Both the position numbers and the translations under genes were made by a program. This document shows, piece by piece, positions 37,861 through 54,164 of a stretch of DNA of 64,000 nt; the first letter of the stretch is position 1, and every line of letters starts with the position of its first letter. This stretch comes from Gordius sp. MW1. Its lineage: Eukaryota > Nematomorpha > Gordioida > Gordea > Gordiidae. Under the pieces are notes generated by a model. It made no database searches. It saw nothing but the letters and a program-made list of their open reading frames with translations, and was not told where the DNA came from. The stretch spans positions 1,550,001 to 1,614,000 of the forward strand of contig OZ038530.1 of NCBI GenBank assembly GCA_964036665.1, in the 5' to 3' direction.

Positions 37861-40800
37861 GGACGGTCACGGATGGTCACGGACGGACAACGGACGGACA
37901 ATAAAAAGCGAGACACATAAATTGCATAGCAATTAAAAAATAAATAATTTGGCTTTAATTTGATATCTATCTAAGCATTATTTACGTTGGAAGGACGGAC
38001 GGACAACGGACGGTCTCGGATGTTCACGGATAGTCACGGATGGTCACGGACGGTCACGGATGGTCACGGACGGTCACGGACAGACACGGACGAAAAACTG
38101 ACGGACACGGACGCACAACGGACGGACAACAAAAAGCGAGACACATAAATTGCATAGCAATTAAAAAATAAATAATGTGGCTTTAATTTGCTATCTAAGC
38201 ATTATTTACGTTGGAAGAACGGACGGACAACGAACGGTCACGGACAGACACGGACGAACAACTGACGGACACGGACGCACAACGGACGGACAACAAAAAG
38301 CGAGACCCAAAAATTGCATAGCAATTAAAAAATAAATAATTTGGCTTTAATTTGCTATCTAAGCATTATTTACGTTGGAAGGACGGACGGACAACGGACG
38401 GACACGGATAGTCACGGATGGTCACGGATGGTCACGGACGGTCACGGACGGTCACGGATAGTCACGGAAGGTCACGGATGGTCACGGATGGACACGGACG
38501 GTCACGGATGGTCACGGAAGGTCACGGATGGTCACGGATGGTCACGGACGGTCACGGATGGTCACGGACGGTCACGGATGGTCACGGACGGTCACGGATG
38601 GTCACGGATAGTCACGGATGGTCACGGACGGTAACGGACGGTCACGGAACGACACGGACGGACACGGACGGACAGGGACGGACACAAGCGAGCCCATATA
38701 TTGCAGAGCAATTAAAAAATAAATCATTTTGGCTTTAATTTGATATGTATCTAAGCATTATTTACGTTGGGCAGGACGGACGGACACGGACGGACAACGT
38801 ACGGACAACATAAAGCGAGCCCATAAATTGCATAGCAATTAAAAAATAAATAATTTGGCTTTAATTTGCTATCTAAGCATTATTTAGGTTGGAAGGACGG
38901 ACGGTCACGGATCGTCACGGAAGGACAACGGACGGACAACAAAAAGCGAGGCCATAAATTGCATAGCAATTAAAAAATAAATAATTTGGCTTTAATTTGC
39001 TATCTAAGCATTATTTACGTTGGAAGGACGGACGGTCACGGATGGTCACGGATAGTCACGGACGGTCACGGATGGTCACGGACGGTCACGGATGGTCACG
39101 GACGGTCACGGATGGTCATGGATTGTCACGGACTATCACGGATGGTCACGGACGCTCACGGACGCTCACGGATGGTCACGGACGGTCACGGACGGTCACG
39201 GATGGTCACGGACGGTCACGGATGGTCACGGATGGTCACGGACGGACAACGGACGGACAACAAAAAGCAAGACCCAAAAATTGAATAGCAATTAAAAAAT
39301 AAATAATTTGGCTTTAATTTGCTATCTATCTAAGCATTATTTACGTTGGGCAGGACGGACGGACACGGACAAACAACGGACGGTCACGGATGGACACGGA
39401 CGGACACGGACGGTCACGGAGGGTTACGGATGGTCACGGACGGACAACGGACGGACAACAAAAAGCGAGACACATAAATTGCATAGCAATTAAAAAATAA
39501 ATAGTGTGGCTTTAATTTGCTATCTAAGCATTATTTACGTTGGAAGGACGGACGGACAACGGACGGTCACGGACAGACACGGACGGACAACTGACGGACA
39601 CGGACGCACAACGGACGGACAACGGACGGTCACGGACAGACACGGACGGACAACTGACGGACACGGACGCACAACGGACGGACAACAAAAAGCGAGCCCA
39701 TAAATTGCAGAGCAATTAAAAAAATAAATAATTTGGCTTTAATTTGATATCTATCTAAGCATTATTTAACGGACAACAAAAAGCGAGACACATAAATTGC
39801 ATAGCAATTAAAAAATAAATAGTGTGGCTTTAATTTGCTATCTAAGCATTATTTACGTTATAAGGACGGACGGACAACGGACGGTCACGGACGGACACGG
39901 ACGGTCACGGACGGACAACAAAAAGCGAGCCCATAAATTGAGTAGCAATTAAAAAAATTAAAAATTTGGCTTTAATTTGATATCTATCTAAGCATTATTT
40001 ACGTTAAAAGGACGGACGGACAACGGACGGACACGGACCGTCACGGATGGTCACGGATCGTCACGGACGGTCACGGATGGTCACGGATGGTCACGGACGG
40101 TCACGGACGGTCACGGACGGACACGGACGGACACGAACGGTCACGGACGGTCACGGACGGACACGGACGGACACGGACGGACACGGACGGTCACGGACGG
40201 TCACGGACGGTCACGGACGGTCACGGACGGACAACGGACGGACAACAAAAAGCGAGCCCATAAATTGCATAGCAATTAAAAAATAAATAATTCGGCTTTA
40301 ATTTGCTATCTAAGCATTATTTACGTTGGAAGGACGGACGAACACGGACGGACACGGATGGTCACGGACGGTCACGGATGGTCACGGACTATCACGGATG
40401 GTCACGGACGGTCACGGACGGTCACGGATGGTCACGGACGGTCACGGATGGTCACGGATGGTCACGGACTATCACGGATGGTCACGGACGGTCACGGACG
40501 GTCACGGACGGTCACGGATGGTCACGGACGGTAACGGACGGTCACGGAACGACACGGACGGACACGGACGGACAGGGACGGACACAAGCGAGCCCATATA
40601 TTGCAGAGCAATTAAAAAATAAATCATTTTGGCTCTAATTTGATATGTATCTAAGCATTATTTACGTTGGGCAGGACGGACGGACACGGACGGACAACGT
40701 ACGGACAACAAAAAGCGAGCCCATAAATTGCATAGCAATTAAAAAATAAATAATTTGGCTTTAATTTGCTATCTAAGCATTATTTAGGTTGGAAGGACGG

Positions 40801-43689
40801 ACGGTCACGGATCGTCACTGATCGTCACGGACGGACAACGGACGGACAACAAAAAGCGAGCCCATAAATTGCATAGCAATTAAAAAATAAATAATTTGGC
40901 TTTAATTTGCTATCTAAGCATTATTTACGTTGGAAGGACGGACGGTCACGGATGGTCACGGATTGTCACGGACGGTCACGTATGGTCACGGATGGTCACG
41001 GACGGTCACGGATGGTCACGGACGGTCACGGATAGTCACGGACGGTCACGGATGGTCACGGACGGTCACGGACGGTCACGGATGGTCACGGACGGTCACG
41101 GATGGTCACGGATGGTCACGGACGGTCACGGATGGTCACGGACGGTCACGGATGGTCACGGATGGTCGTGGACGGACAACAAAAAGCGAGCCCATAAATT
41201 GCATAGCAATTAAAAAATAAATAATTTGGCTTTAATTTGATATCTATCTAAGCATTATTTACGTTGGAAGGACGGACGGACAACGGACGGACACGGACCG
41301 TCACGGATGGTCACGGATCGTCACGGACGGTCACGGATGGTCACGGATGGTCACGGACGGTCACGAACGGACACGGACGGACACAGACGGTCACGGACGG
41401 ACACGGACAGACACGGACGGTCACGGACGGTCACGGACGGACACGGACGGTCACGGACGGACACGGACGGACAACGGACGGACAACAAAAAGCGAGACCC
41501 AAAAAATAAATAATTTGGCTTTAATTTGCTATCTAAGCATTATTTACGTTGGAAGGACGGACGGAGAACGGACGGTCACGGATGGACACGGATGGACACG
41601 GACGGACACGGACGGTCACGGATGGTCACAGACGGACAACGGACGGACAATAAAAAGCGAGACACATAAATTGCATAGCAATTAAAAAATAAATAATTTG
41701 GCTTTAATTTGATATCTATCTAAGCATTATTTACGTTGGAAGGACGGACGGACAACGGACGGTCACGGATGTTCACGGATAGTCACGGATGGTCACGGAC
41801 GGTCACGGATGGTCACGGACGTTCACGGACGGTCACGGACGGCCACGGATGGTCACGGACGGACAACGGATGGACAACAAAAAGCGAGCCCATAAATTGC
41901 ATAACAATTAAAAAATAAATAATGTGGCTTTAATTTGCTGTCTAAGCATTATTTACGTTGGAAGGACGGACGGACAACGGACGGTCACGGATGGACACGG
42001 ACGGACACGGACGGTCACGGAAGGTTACGGATGGTCACGGACGGACAACGGACGGACAACAAAAAGCGAGACACATAAATTGCATAGCAATTAAAAAATA
42101 AATAATGTGGCTTTAATTTGCTATCTAAGCATTATTTACGTTGGAAGAACGGACGGACAACGAACGGTCACGGACAGACACGGACGAACAACTGACGGAC
42201 ACGGACGCACAACGGACGGACAACAAAAAGCGAGACCCAAAAATTGCATAGCAATTAAAAAATAAATAATTTGGCTTTAATTTGCTATCTAAGCATTATT
42301 TACGTTGGAAGGACGGACGGACAACGGACGGACACGGATAGTCACGGATGGTCACGGATGGTCACGGACGGTCACGGACGGTCACGGATAGTCACGGATG
42401 GTCACGGACTGTCACGGAAGGTCACGGATGGTCACGGATGGACACGGACGGTCACGGATGGTCACGGAAGGTCACGGATGGTCACGGATGGTCACGGACG
42501 GTCACGGATGGTCACGGATGGTCACGGACGGTCACGGATGGTCACGGATGGTCACGGACGGACAACAAAAAGCGAGCCCATAAATTGCATAGCAATTAAA
42601 AAATAAATAATTCGGCTTTAATTTGCTATCTAAGCATTATTTACGTTGGAAGGACGGACGAACACGGACGGACACGGATGGTCAGGGACGGTCACGGATG
42701 GTCACGGACGGTCACAGATGGTCACGGACGGTCACAGATGGTCACGGACGGTCACGGACTATCACGGATGGTCACGGACGGTCACGGATGGTCACGGACG
42801 GTCACGGATGGTCACGGATGGTCACGGACTATCACGGATGGTCACGGACGGTCACGGACGGTCACGGATGGTCACGGACGGTCACGGACGGACACGGACG
42901 GTCACGGACGGACACGGACGGACAACGGACGGACAACAAAAAGCGAGACCCAAAAAATAAATAATTTGGCTTTAATTTGCTATCTAAGCATTATTTACGT
43001 TGGAAGGACAGACGGACAACGGACGGTCACGGATGGACACGGATGGACACGGACGGACACGGACGGTCACGGATGGTCACGGACGGACAACGGACGGACA
43101 ATAAAAAGCGAGACACATAAATTGCATAGCAATTAAAAAATAAATAATTTGGCTTTAATTTGATATCTATCTAAGCATTATTTACGTTGGAAGGACGGAC
43201 GGACAACGGACGGTCACGGATGTTCACGGATAGTCACGGATGGTCACGGACGGTCACGGATGGTCACGGACGGTCACGGACGGTCACGGACGGTCACGGA
43301 TGGTCACGGACGGACAACGGATGGACAACAAAAAGCGAGCCCATACATTGCATAACAATTAAAAAATAAATAATGTGGCTTTAATTTGCTATCTAAGCAT
43401 TATTTACGTTGGAAGGACGGACGGACAACGGACGGTCACGGATGGACACGGACGGACACGGACGGTCACGGAAGGTTACGGATGGTCACGGACGGACAAC
43501 GGACGGACAACAAAAAGCGAGACACATAAATTGCATAGCAATTAAAAAATAAATAATGTGGCTTTAATTTGATATCTATCTAAGCATTATTTACGTTGGA
43601 AGGACGGACGGACAACGGACGGACACGGACGGTCACGGATGGTCACGGATGGTCGCGGATGGTCACGGACGGTCACGGATGGTCACGGA

Positions 43690-46600
43690 CGGTCACGGAT
43701 GGTCACGGACGGACAACGGATGGACAACAAAAAGCGAGCCCATAAATTGCATAGCAATTAAAAAATAAATAATGTGGCTTTAATTTGCTATCTAAGCATT
43801 ATTTACGTTGAAAGAACGGACGGACAACGAACGGTCACGGACAGACACGGACGAACAACTGACGGACACGGACGCACAACGGACGGACAACAAAAAGCGA
43901 GCCCATAAATTGCATAGCAATTAAAAAAATAAATAATTTGGCTTTAATTTGATATCTATCTAAGCATTATTTACGTTGGAAGGACGGACGGACAACGGAC
44001 GGACACGGACCGTCACGGATGGTCACGGATCGTCACGGACGGTTACGGATGGTCACGGATCGTCACGGACGGACACGGACAGACACGGACGGTCACGGAT
44101 GGTCACGGACGGTCACGGCTGGTCACGGATGGTCACGGATGGTCACGGATGGTCACGGATAGTCACGGATGGTCACGGACGGTAACGGACGGTCACGGAA
44201 CGACACGGACGGACACGGACGGACAGGGACGAACACAAGCGAGCCCATATATTGCAGAGCAATTAAAAAATAAATCATTTTGGCTCTAATTTGATATGTA
44301 TCTAAGCATTATTTACGTTGGGCAGGACGGACGGACACGGACGGACAACGTACGGACAACAAAAAGCGAGCCCATAAATTGCATAGCAATTAAAAAATGA
44401 ATAATTTGGCTTTAATTTGCTATCTAAGCATTATTTAGGTTGGAAGGACGGACGGTCACGGATCGTCACTGATCGTCACGGACGGACAACGAACGGACAA
44501 CAAAAAGCGAGCCCATAAATTGCATAGCAATTAAAAAATAAATAATTTGGCTTTAATTTATCTAAGCATTATTTACGTTGGAAGGACGGACGGTCACGGA
44601 TGGTCACGGATTGTCACGGACGGTCACGTATGGTCACGGACGGTCACGGATGGTCACGGACGGTCACGGATAGTCACGGACGGTCACGGATAGTCACGGG
44701 CGGTCACGGACGGTCACGGATGGTCACGGACGGTCACGGATGGTCACGGATGGTCACGGACGGTCACGGATGGCACGGACGGTCACGGATGGTCACGGAT
44801 GGTCACGGACGGACAACAAAAAGCGAGCCCATAAATTGCATAGCAATTAAAAAATAAATAATTCGGCTTTAATTTGCTATCTAAGCATTATTTACGTTGG
44901 AAGGACGGACGAACACGGACGGACACGGATGGTCAGGGACGGTCACGGATGGTCACGGACGGTCACAGATGGTCACGGACGGTCACAGATGGTCACGGAC
45001 GGTCACAGATGGTCACGGACGGTCACGGACTATCACGGATGGTCACGGACGGTCACGGATGGTCACGGACGGTCACGGATGGTCACGGATGGTCACGGAC
45101 TATCACGGATGGTCACGGACGGTCACGGACGGTCACGGACGGTCACGGATGGTCACGGACGGTCACGGACGGACACGGACGGTCACGGACGGACACGGAC
45201 GGACAACGGACGGACAACAAAAAGCGAGACCCAAAAAATAAATAATTTGGCTTTAATTTGCTATCTAAGCATTATTTACGTTGGAAGGACAGACGGACAA
45301 CGGACGGTCACGGATGGACACGGATGGACACGGACGGACACGGACGGTCACGGATGGTCACGGACGGACAACGGACGGACAATAAAAAGCGAGACACATA
45401 AATTGCATAGCAATTAAAAAATAAATAATTTGGCTTTAATTTGATATCTATCTAAGCATTATTTACGTTGGAAGGACGGACGGACAACGGACGGTCACGG
45501 ATGTTCACGGATAGTCACGGATGGTCACGGACGGTCACGGATGGTCACGGACGGTCACGGACGGTCACGGACGGTCACGGATGGTCACGGACGGACAACG
45601 GATGGACAACAAAAAGCGAGCCCATAAATTGCATAACAATTAAAAAATAAATAATGTGGCTTTAATTTGCTATCTAAGCATTATTTACGTTGGAAGGACG
45701 GACGGACAACGGACGGTCACGGATGGACACGGACGGACACGGACGGTCACGGAAGGTTACGGATGGTCACGGACGGACAACGGACGGACAACAAAAAGCG
45801 AGACACATAAATTGCATAGCAATTAAAAAATAAATAATGTGGCTTTAATTTGCTATCTAAGCATTATTTACGTTGGAAGAACGGACGGACAACGAACGGT
45901 CACGGACAGACACGGACGAACAACTGACGGACACGGACGCACAACGGACGGACAACAAAAAGCGAGACCCAAAAATTGCATAGCAATTAAAAAATAAATA
46001 ATTTGGCTTTAATTTGCTATCTAAGCATTATTTACGTTGGAAGGACGGACGGACAACGGACGGACACGGATAGTCACGGATGGTCACGGACGGTCACGGA
46101 TAGTCACGGATGGTCACGGACTGTCACGGAAGGTCACGGATGGTCACGGATGGACACGGACGGTCACGGATGGTCACGGAAGGTCACGGATGGTCACGGA
46201 TGGTCACGGATGGTCACGGACGGTCACGGATGGTCACGGACGGTCACGGATGGTCACGGATAGTCACGGATGGTCACGGACGGTAACGGACGGTCACGGA
46301 ACGACACGGACGGACACGGACGGACTGGGACGGACACAAGCGAGCCAATATATTGCAGAGCAATTAAAAAATAAATCATTTTATCTTTAATTTGATATGT
46401 ATCTAAGCATTATTTACGTTGGGCAGGACGGACGGACACGGACGGACAACGTACGGACAACATAAAGCGAGCCCATAAATTGCATAGCAATTAAAAAATA
46501 ATTAATTTGGCTTTAATTTGCTATCTAAGCATTATTTAGGTTGGAAGGACGGACGGTCACGGATCGTCACGGACGGACAACGGACGGACAACAAAAAGCG

Positions 46601-47860
46601 AGCCCATAAATTGCATAGCAATTAAAAAATAAATAATTTGGCTTTAATTTGCTATCTAAGCATTATTTACGTTGGAAGGACGGACGGTCACGGATGGTCA
46701 CGGATAGTCACGGACGGTCACGGATGGTCACGGACGGTCATGGACGGTCACGGACGGTCACGGACGGTCACGGATGGTCACGGACGGTCACGGATGGTCA
46801 CGGATGGTCACGGTAGGACAACAAAAAGCGAGCCCATAAATTGCATAGCAATTAAAAAATAAATAATTTGGCTTTAATTTGCTATCTAAGCATTATTTAC
46901 GTTGGAAGGACGGACGGACACGGGACACGGACGGTCACGAATGGTCACGGACGGTCACGGATGGTCACGGATTGTCACGGACTATCACGGATGGTCACGG
47001 ACGGTCACGGACGCTCACGGATGGTCACGGACGGTCACGGACGGTCACGGATGGTCACGGACGGTCACAGATGGTCACGGATGGTCACGGACGGACAACG
47101 GACGGACAACAAAAAGCAAGACCCAAAAATTGCATAGCAATTAAAAAATAAATAATTTGGCTTTAATTTGATATCTATCTAAGCATTATTTACGTTGGGC
47201 AGGACGGACGGACACGGACAAACAACGGACGGTCACGGATGGACACGGACGGACACGGACGGTCACGGAGGGTTACGGATGGTCACGGACGGACAACGGA
47301 CGGACAACAAAAAGCGAGACACATAAATTGCATAGCAATTAAAAAATAAATAATGTGGCTTTAATTTGCTATCTAAGCATTATTTACGTTGGAAGGACGG
47401 ACGGACAACGGACGGTCACGGACAGACACGGACGGACAACTGACGGACACGGACGCACAACGGACGGACAACAAAAAGCGAGCCCATAAATAAAATAAAT
47501 AATTTGGCTTTAATTTGATATCTATCTAAGCATTATTTAACGGACAACAAAAAGCGAGACACATAAATTGCATAGCAATTAAAAAATAAATAGTGTGGCT
47601 TTAATTTGCTATCTAAGCATTATTTACGTTATAAGGACGGACGGACAACGGACGGTCACGGACGGACACGGACGGTCACGGACGGACAACAAAAAGCGAG
47701 CCCATAAATTGAGTAGCAATTAAAAAAATTAAAAATTTGGCTTTAATTTGATATCTATCTAAGCATTATTTACGTTGGAAGGACGGACGGACAACGGACG
47801 GACACGGATGGTCACGGATCGTCACGGACGGTCACGGATGGTCACGGATGGTCACGGACG
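43690..47860 (+). repeat. 4.15-kb tandem duplication, copy 1
   Basis: Matches copy 2 at an offset of 4169 (43976 to 48145, 44600 to 48769, 44874 to 49043), changing to 4139 by 45468/49607. The 30-base difference lies in one block: copy 1 has one extra 20-bp CACAGATGG-containing dimer (around 44960-45020) and one extra decamer (around 45115-45140). Both carry the diagnostic TTGAAAGAACGG exit and a single-base-short GATGGCACGG unit. Confidence 0.9.
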
Positions 47861-50800
47861 GTCACGGATGGTCACGGACGGACAACGGATGGACAACAAA
47901 AAGCGAGCCCATAAATTGCATAGCAATTAAAAAATAAATAATGTGGCTTTAATTTGCTATCTAAGCATTATTTACGTTGAAAGAACGGACGGACAACGAA
48001 CGGTCACGGACAGACACGGACGAACAACTGACGGACACGGACGCACAACGGACGGACAACAAAAAGCGAGCCCATAAATTGCATAGCAATTAAAAAAATA
48101 AATAATTTGGCTTTAATTTGATATCTATCTAAGCATTATTTACGTTGGAAGGACGGACGGACAACGGACGGACACGGACCGTCACGGATGGTCACGGATC
48201 GTCACGGACGGTTACGGATGGTCACGGATCGTCACGGACGGACACGGACAGACACGGACGGTCACGGATGGTCACGGACGGTCACGGCTGGTCACGGATG
48301 GTCACGGATGGTCACGGATGGTCACGGATAGTCACGGATGGTCACGGACGGTAACGGACGGTCACGGAACGACACGGACGGACACGGACGGACAGGGACG
48401 AACACAAGCGAGCCCATATATTGCAGAGCAATTAAAAAATAAATCATTTTGGCTCTAATTTGATATGTATCTAAGCATTATTTACGTTGGGCAGGACGGA
48501 CGGACACGGACGGACAACGTACGGACAACAAAAAGCGAGCCCATAAATTGCATAGCAATTAAAAAATGAATAATTTGGCTTTAATTTGCTATCTAAGCAT
48601 TATTTAGGTTGGAAGGACGGACGGTCACGGATCGTCACTGATCGTCACGGACGGACAACGAACGGACAACAAAAAGCGAGCCCATAAATTGCATAGCAAT
48701 TAAAAAATAAATAATTTGGCTTTAATTTATCTAAGCATTATTTACGTTGGAAGGACGGACGGTCACGGATGGTCACGGATTGTCACGGACGGTCACGTAT
48801 GGTCACGGACGGTCACGGATGGTCACGGACGGTCACGGATAGTCACGGACGGTCACGGATAGTCACGGGCGGTCACGGACGGTCACGGATGGTCACGGAC
48901 GGTCACGGATGGTCACGGATGGTCACGGACGGTCACGGATGGCACGGACGGTCACGGATGGTCACGGATGGTCACGGACGGACAACAAAAAGCGAGCCCA
49001 TAAATTGCATAGCAATTAAAAAATAAATAATTCGGCTTTAATTTGCTATCTAAGCATTATTTACGTTGGAAGGACGGACGAACACGGACGGACACGGATG
49101 GTCAGGGACGGTCACGGATGGTCACGGACGGTCACAGATGGTCACGGACGGTCACAGATGGTCACGGACGGTCACGGACTATCACGGATGGTCACGGACG
49201 GTCACGGATGGTCACGGACGGTCACGGATGGTCACGGATGGTCACGGACTATCACGGATGGTCACGGACGGTCACGGACGGTCACGGATGGTCACGGACG
49301 GTCACGGACGGACACGGACGGTCACGGACGGACACGGACGGACAACGGACGGACAACAAAAAGCGAGACCCAAAAAATAAATAATTTGGCTTTAATTTGC
49401 TATCTAAGCATTATTTACGTTGGAAGGACAGACGGACAACGGACGGTCACGGATGGACACGGATGGACACGGACGGACACGGACGGTCACGGATGGTCAC
49501 GGACGGACAACGGACGGACAATAAAAAGCGAGACACATAAATTGCATAGCAATTAAAAAATAAATAATTTGGCTTTAATTTGATATCTATCTAAGCATTA
49601 TTTACGTTGGAAGGACGGACGGACAACGGACGGTCACGGATGTTCACGGATAGTCACGGATGGTCACGGACGGTCACGGATGGTCACGGACGGTCACGGA
49701 CGGTCACGGACGGTCACGGATGGTCACGGACGGACAACGGATGGACAACAAAAAGCGAGCCCATAAATTGCATAACAATTAAAAAATAAATAATGTGGCT
49801 TTAATTTGCTATCTAAGCATTATTTACGTTGGAAGGACGAACGGACAACGGACGGTCACGGATGGACACGGACGGACACGGACGGTCACGGAAGGTTACG
49901 GATGGTCACGGACGGACAACGGACGGACAACAAAAAGCGAGACACATAAATTGCATAGCAATTAAAAAATAAATAATGTGGCTTTAATTTGCTATCTAAG
50001 CATTATTTACGTTGGAAGAACGGACGGACAACGAACGGTCACGGACAGACACGGACGAACAACTGACGGACACGGACGCACAACGGACGGACAACAAAAA
50101 GCGAGACCCAAAAATTGCATAGCAATTAAAAAATAAATAATTTGGCTTTAATTTGCTATCTAAGCATTATTTACGTTGGAAGGACGGACGGACAACGGAC
50201 GGACACGGATAGTCACGGATGGTCACGGACGGTCACGGATAGTCACGGATGGTCACGGACTGTCACGGAAGGTCACGGATGGTCACGGATGGACACGGAC
50301 GGTCACGGATGGTCACGGAAGGTCACGGATGGTCACGGATGGTCACGGATGGTCACGGACGGTCACGGATGGTCACGGACGGTCACGGATGGTCACGGAT
50401 AGTCACGGATGGTCACGGACGGTAACGGACGGTCACGGAACGACACGGACGGACACGGACGGACTGGGACGGACACAAGCGAGCCAATATATTGCAGAGC
50501 AATTAAAAAATAAATCATTTTATCTTTAATTTGATATGTATCTAAGCATTATTTACGTTGGGCAGGACGGACGGACACGGACGGACAACGTACGGACAAC
50601 ATAAAGCGAGCCCATAAATTGCATAGCAATTAAAAAATAATTAATTTGGCTTTAATTTGCTATCTAAGCATTATTTAGGTTGGAAGGACGGACGGTCACG
50701 GATCGTCACGGACGGACAACGGACGGACAACAAAAAGCGAGCCCATAAATTGCATAGCAATTAAAAAATAAATAATTTGGCTTTAATTTGCTATCTAAGC

Positions 50801-52000
50801 ATTATTTACGTTGGAAGGACGGACGGTCACGGATGGTCACGGATAGTCACGGACGGTCACGGATGGTCACGGACGGTCATGGACGGTCACGGACGGTCAC
50901 GGACGGTCACGGATGGTCACGGACGGTCACGGATGGTCACGGATGGTCACGGTAGGACAACAAAAAGCGAGCCCATAAATTGCATAGCAATTAAAAAATA
51001 AATAATTTGGCTTTAATTTGCTATCTAAGCATTATTTACGTTGGAAGGACGGACGGACACGGGACACGGACGGTCACGAATGGTCACGGACGGTCACGGA
51101 TGGTCACGGATTGTCACGGACTATCACGGATGGTCACGGACGGTCACGGACGCTCACGGATGGTCACGGACGGTCACGGACGGTCACGGATGGTCACGGA
51201 CGGTCACAGATGGTCACGGATGGTCACGGACGGACAACGGACGGACAACAAAAAGCAAGACCCAAAAATTGCATAGCAATTAAAAAATAAATAATTTGGC
51301 TTTAATTTGATATCTATCTAAGCATTATTTACGTTTGGCAGGACGGACGGACACGGACAAACAACGGACGGTCACGGATGGACACGGACGGACACGGACG
51401 GTCACGGAGGGTTACGGATGGTCACGGACGGACAACGGACGGACAACAAAAAGCGAGACACATAAATTGCATAGCAATTAAAAAATAAATAATGTGGCTT
51501 TAATTTGCTATCTAAGCATTATTTACGTTGGAAGGACGGACGGACAACGGACGGTCACGGACAGACACGGACGGACAACTGACGGACACGGACGCACAAC
51601 GGACGGACAACAAAAAGCGAGCCCATAAATAAAATAAATAATTTGGCTTTAATTTGATATCTATCTAAGCATTATTTAACGGACAACAAAAAGCGAGACA
51701 CATAAATTGCATAGCAATTAAAAAATAAATAGTGTGGCTTTAATTTGCTATCTAAGCATTATTTACGTTATAAGGACGGACGGACAACGGACGGTCACGG
51801 ACGGACACGGACGGTCACGGACGGACAACAAAAAGCGAGCCCATAAATTGAGTAGCAATTAAAAAAATTAAAAATTTGGCTTTAATTTGATATCTATCTA
51901 AGCATTATTTACGTTGGAAGGACGGACGGACAACGGACGGACACGGATGGTCACGGATCGTCACGGACGGTCACGGATGGTCACGGATGGTCACGGACGG
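47861..52000 (+). repeat. 4.15-kb tandem duplication, copy 2
   Basis: Directly follows copy 1. Its 49043-49560 part matches 42623-43140 (offset 6420) without the 30-base difference, so the shorter block is found at two places and the longer one in copy 1 is likely the expanded state. Confidence 0.9.
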
Positions 52001-54164
52001 TCACGGACGGACACGGACGGACACGGACGGACACGGACGGTCACGAACGGTCACGAACGGTCACGGACGGTCACGGACGGTCACGGACGGACAACGGACG
52101 GACAACAAAAAGCGAGACACATAAATTGCATAGCAATTAAAAAATAAATAATTTGGCTTTAATTTGATATCTATCTAAGCATTATTTACGTTAGAAGGAC
52201 GGACGGACAACGGACGGACACGGATGGTCACGGACGGTCACGGACGGTCACGGATGGTCACGGATGGTCACGGACGGTCACGGATGGTCACGGACTATCA
52301 CGGATGGTCACGGACGGTCACGGATGGTCACGGACGGTCACGGACGGTCACGGATAGTCACGGACGGTCACGGATGGTCACGGACGGTCACGGATGGTCA
52401 CGGATGGTCACGGACGGACAACGGACCCACATCAAAAAGCGAGCCCATAAATTGCATATCAATTAAAAAATAATTAATTTGGCTTTAATTTGCTATCTAA
52501 GCATTATTTACGTTGGAAGGACCGACGGTCACGGATCGTCACGGACGGACAACGGACGGACAACAAAAAGCGAGCCCATAAATTGCATAGCAATTAAAAA
52601 ATAAATAGTTTGGCTTTAATTTGCTATCTAAGCATTATTTACGGACGGTCACGGAAGGTCCTGGACGGTCACAGATGGTCACGGATGGTCACGGACGGAC
52701 AACGAACGGACAACAAAAAGCGAGACACATAAATTGCATAGCAATTAAAAAATAAATAATTTGGCTTTAATTTGATATCTATCTAAGCATTATTTACGTT
52801 GGAAGGACGGACGGACAACGGACGGACACGGACGGTCACAGATGGTCACGGATGGTCACGGATGGTCACGGATGGTCACGGACGGTGACGGATGGTCACG
52901 GACGGTCACGGATGGTCACGGACGGACAACGGATGGACAACAAAAAGCGAGCCCATAAATTGCATAGCAATTAAAAAATAAATAATGTGGCTTTAATTTG
53001 CTATCTAAGCATTATTTACGTTGAAAGAACGGACGGACAACGAACGGTCACGGACAGACACGGACGAACAACTGACGGACACGGACGCACAACGGACGGA
53101 CAACAAAAAGCGAGCCCATAAATTGCATAGCAATTAAAAAATGAATAATTTGGCTTTAATTAAGCATTATTTAGGTTGGAAGGACGGAATGTCACGGATC
53201 GTCACTGATCGTCACGGACGGACAACGAACGGACAACAAAAAGCGAGCCCATAAATTGCATAGCAATTAAAAAATAAATAATTTGGCTTTAATTTGCTAT
53301 CTAAGCATTATTTACGTTGGAAGGACGGACGGTCACGGATGGTCACGGATTGTCACGGACGGTCACGTATGGTCACGGATGGTCACGGACGGTCACGGAT
53401 GGTCACGGACGGTCACGGATAGTCACGGACGGTCACGGATAGTCACGGGCGGTCACGGACGGTCACGGATGGTCACGGACGGTCACGGATGGTCACGGAT
53501 GGTCACGGACGGTTACGGATGGCACGGTACGGTCACGGATGGTCACGGATGGTCACGGACGGACAACAAAAAGCGAGCCCATAAATTGCATAGCAATTAA
53601 AAAATATTCGGCTTTAATTTGCTATCTAAGCATTATTTACGTTGGAAGGACGGACAAACACGGACGGACACGGATGGTCAGGGACGGTCACGGATGGTCA
53701 CGGACGGTCACAGATGGTCACGGACGGTCACAGATGGTCACGGACGGTCACGGACTATCACGGATGGTCACGGACGGTCACGGACGGTCACGGACGGTCA
53801 CGGATGGTCACGGATGGTCACGGACTATCACGGATGGTCACGGACGGTCACGGACGGTCACGGATGGTCACGGACGGTCACGGACGGACACGGACGGTCA
53901 CGGACGGACACGGACGGACAACGGACGGACAAAAAAAGCGAGACCCAAAAAATAAATAATTTGGCTTTAATTTGCTATCTAAGCATTATTTACGTTGGAA
54001 GGACAGACGGACAACGGACGGTCACGGATGGACACGGATGGACACGGACGGACACGGACGGTCACGGATGGTCACGGACGGACAACGGACGGACAATAAA
54101 AAGCGAGACACATAAATTGCATAGCAATTAAAAAAATAAATAATTTGGCTTTAATTTGATATCT

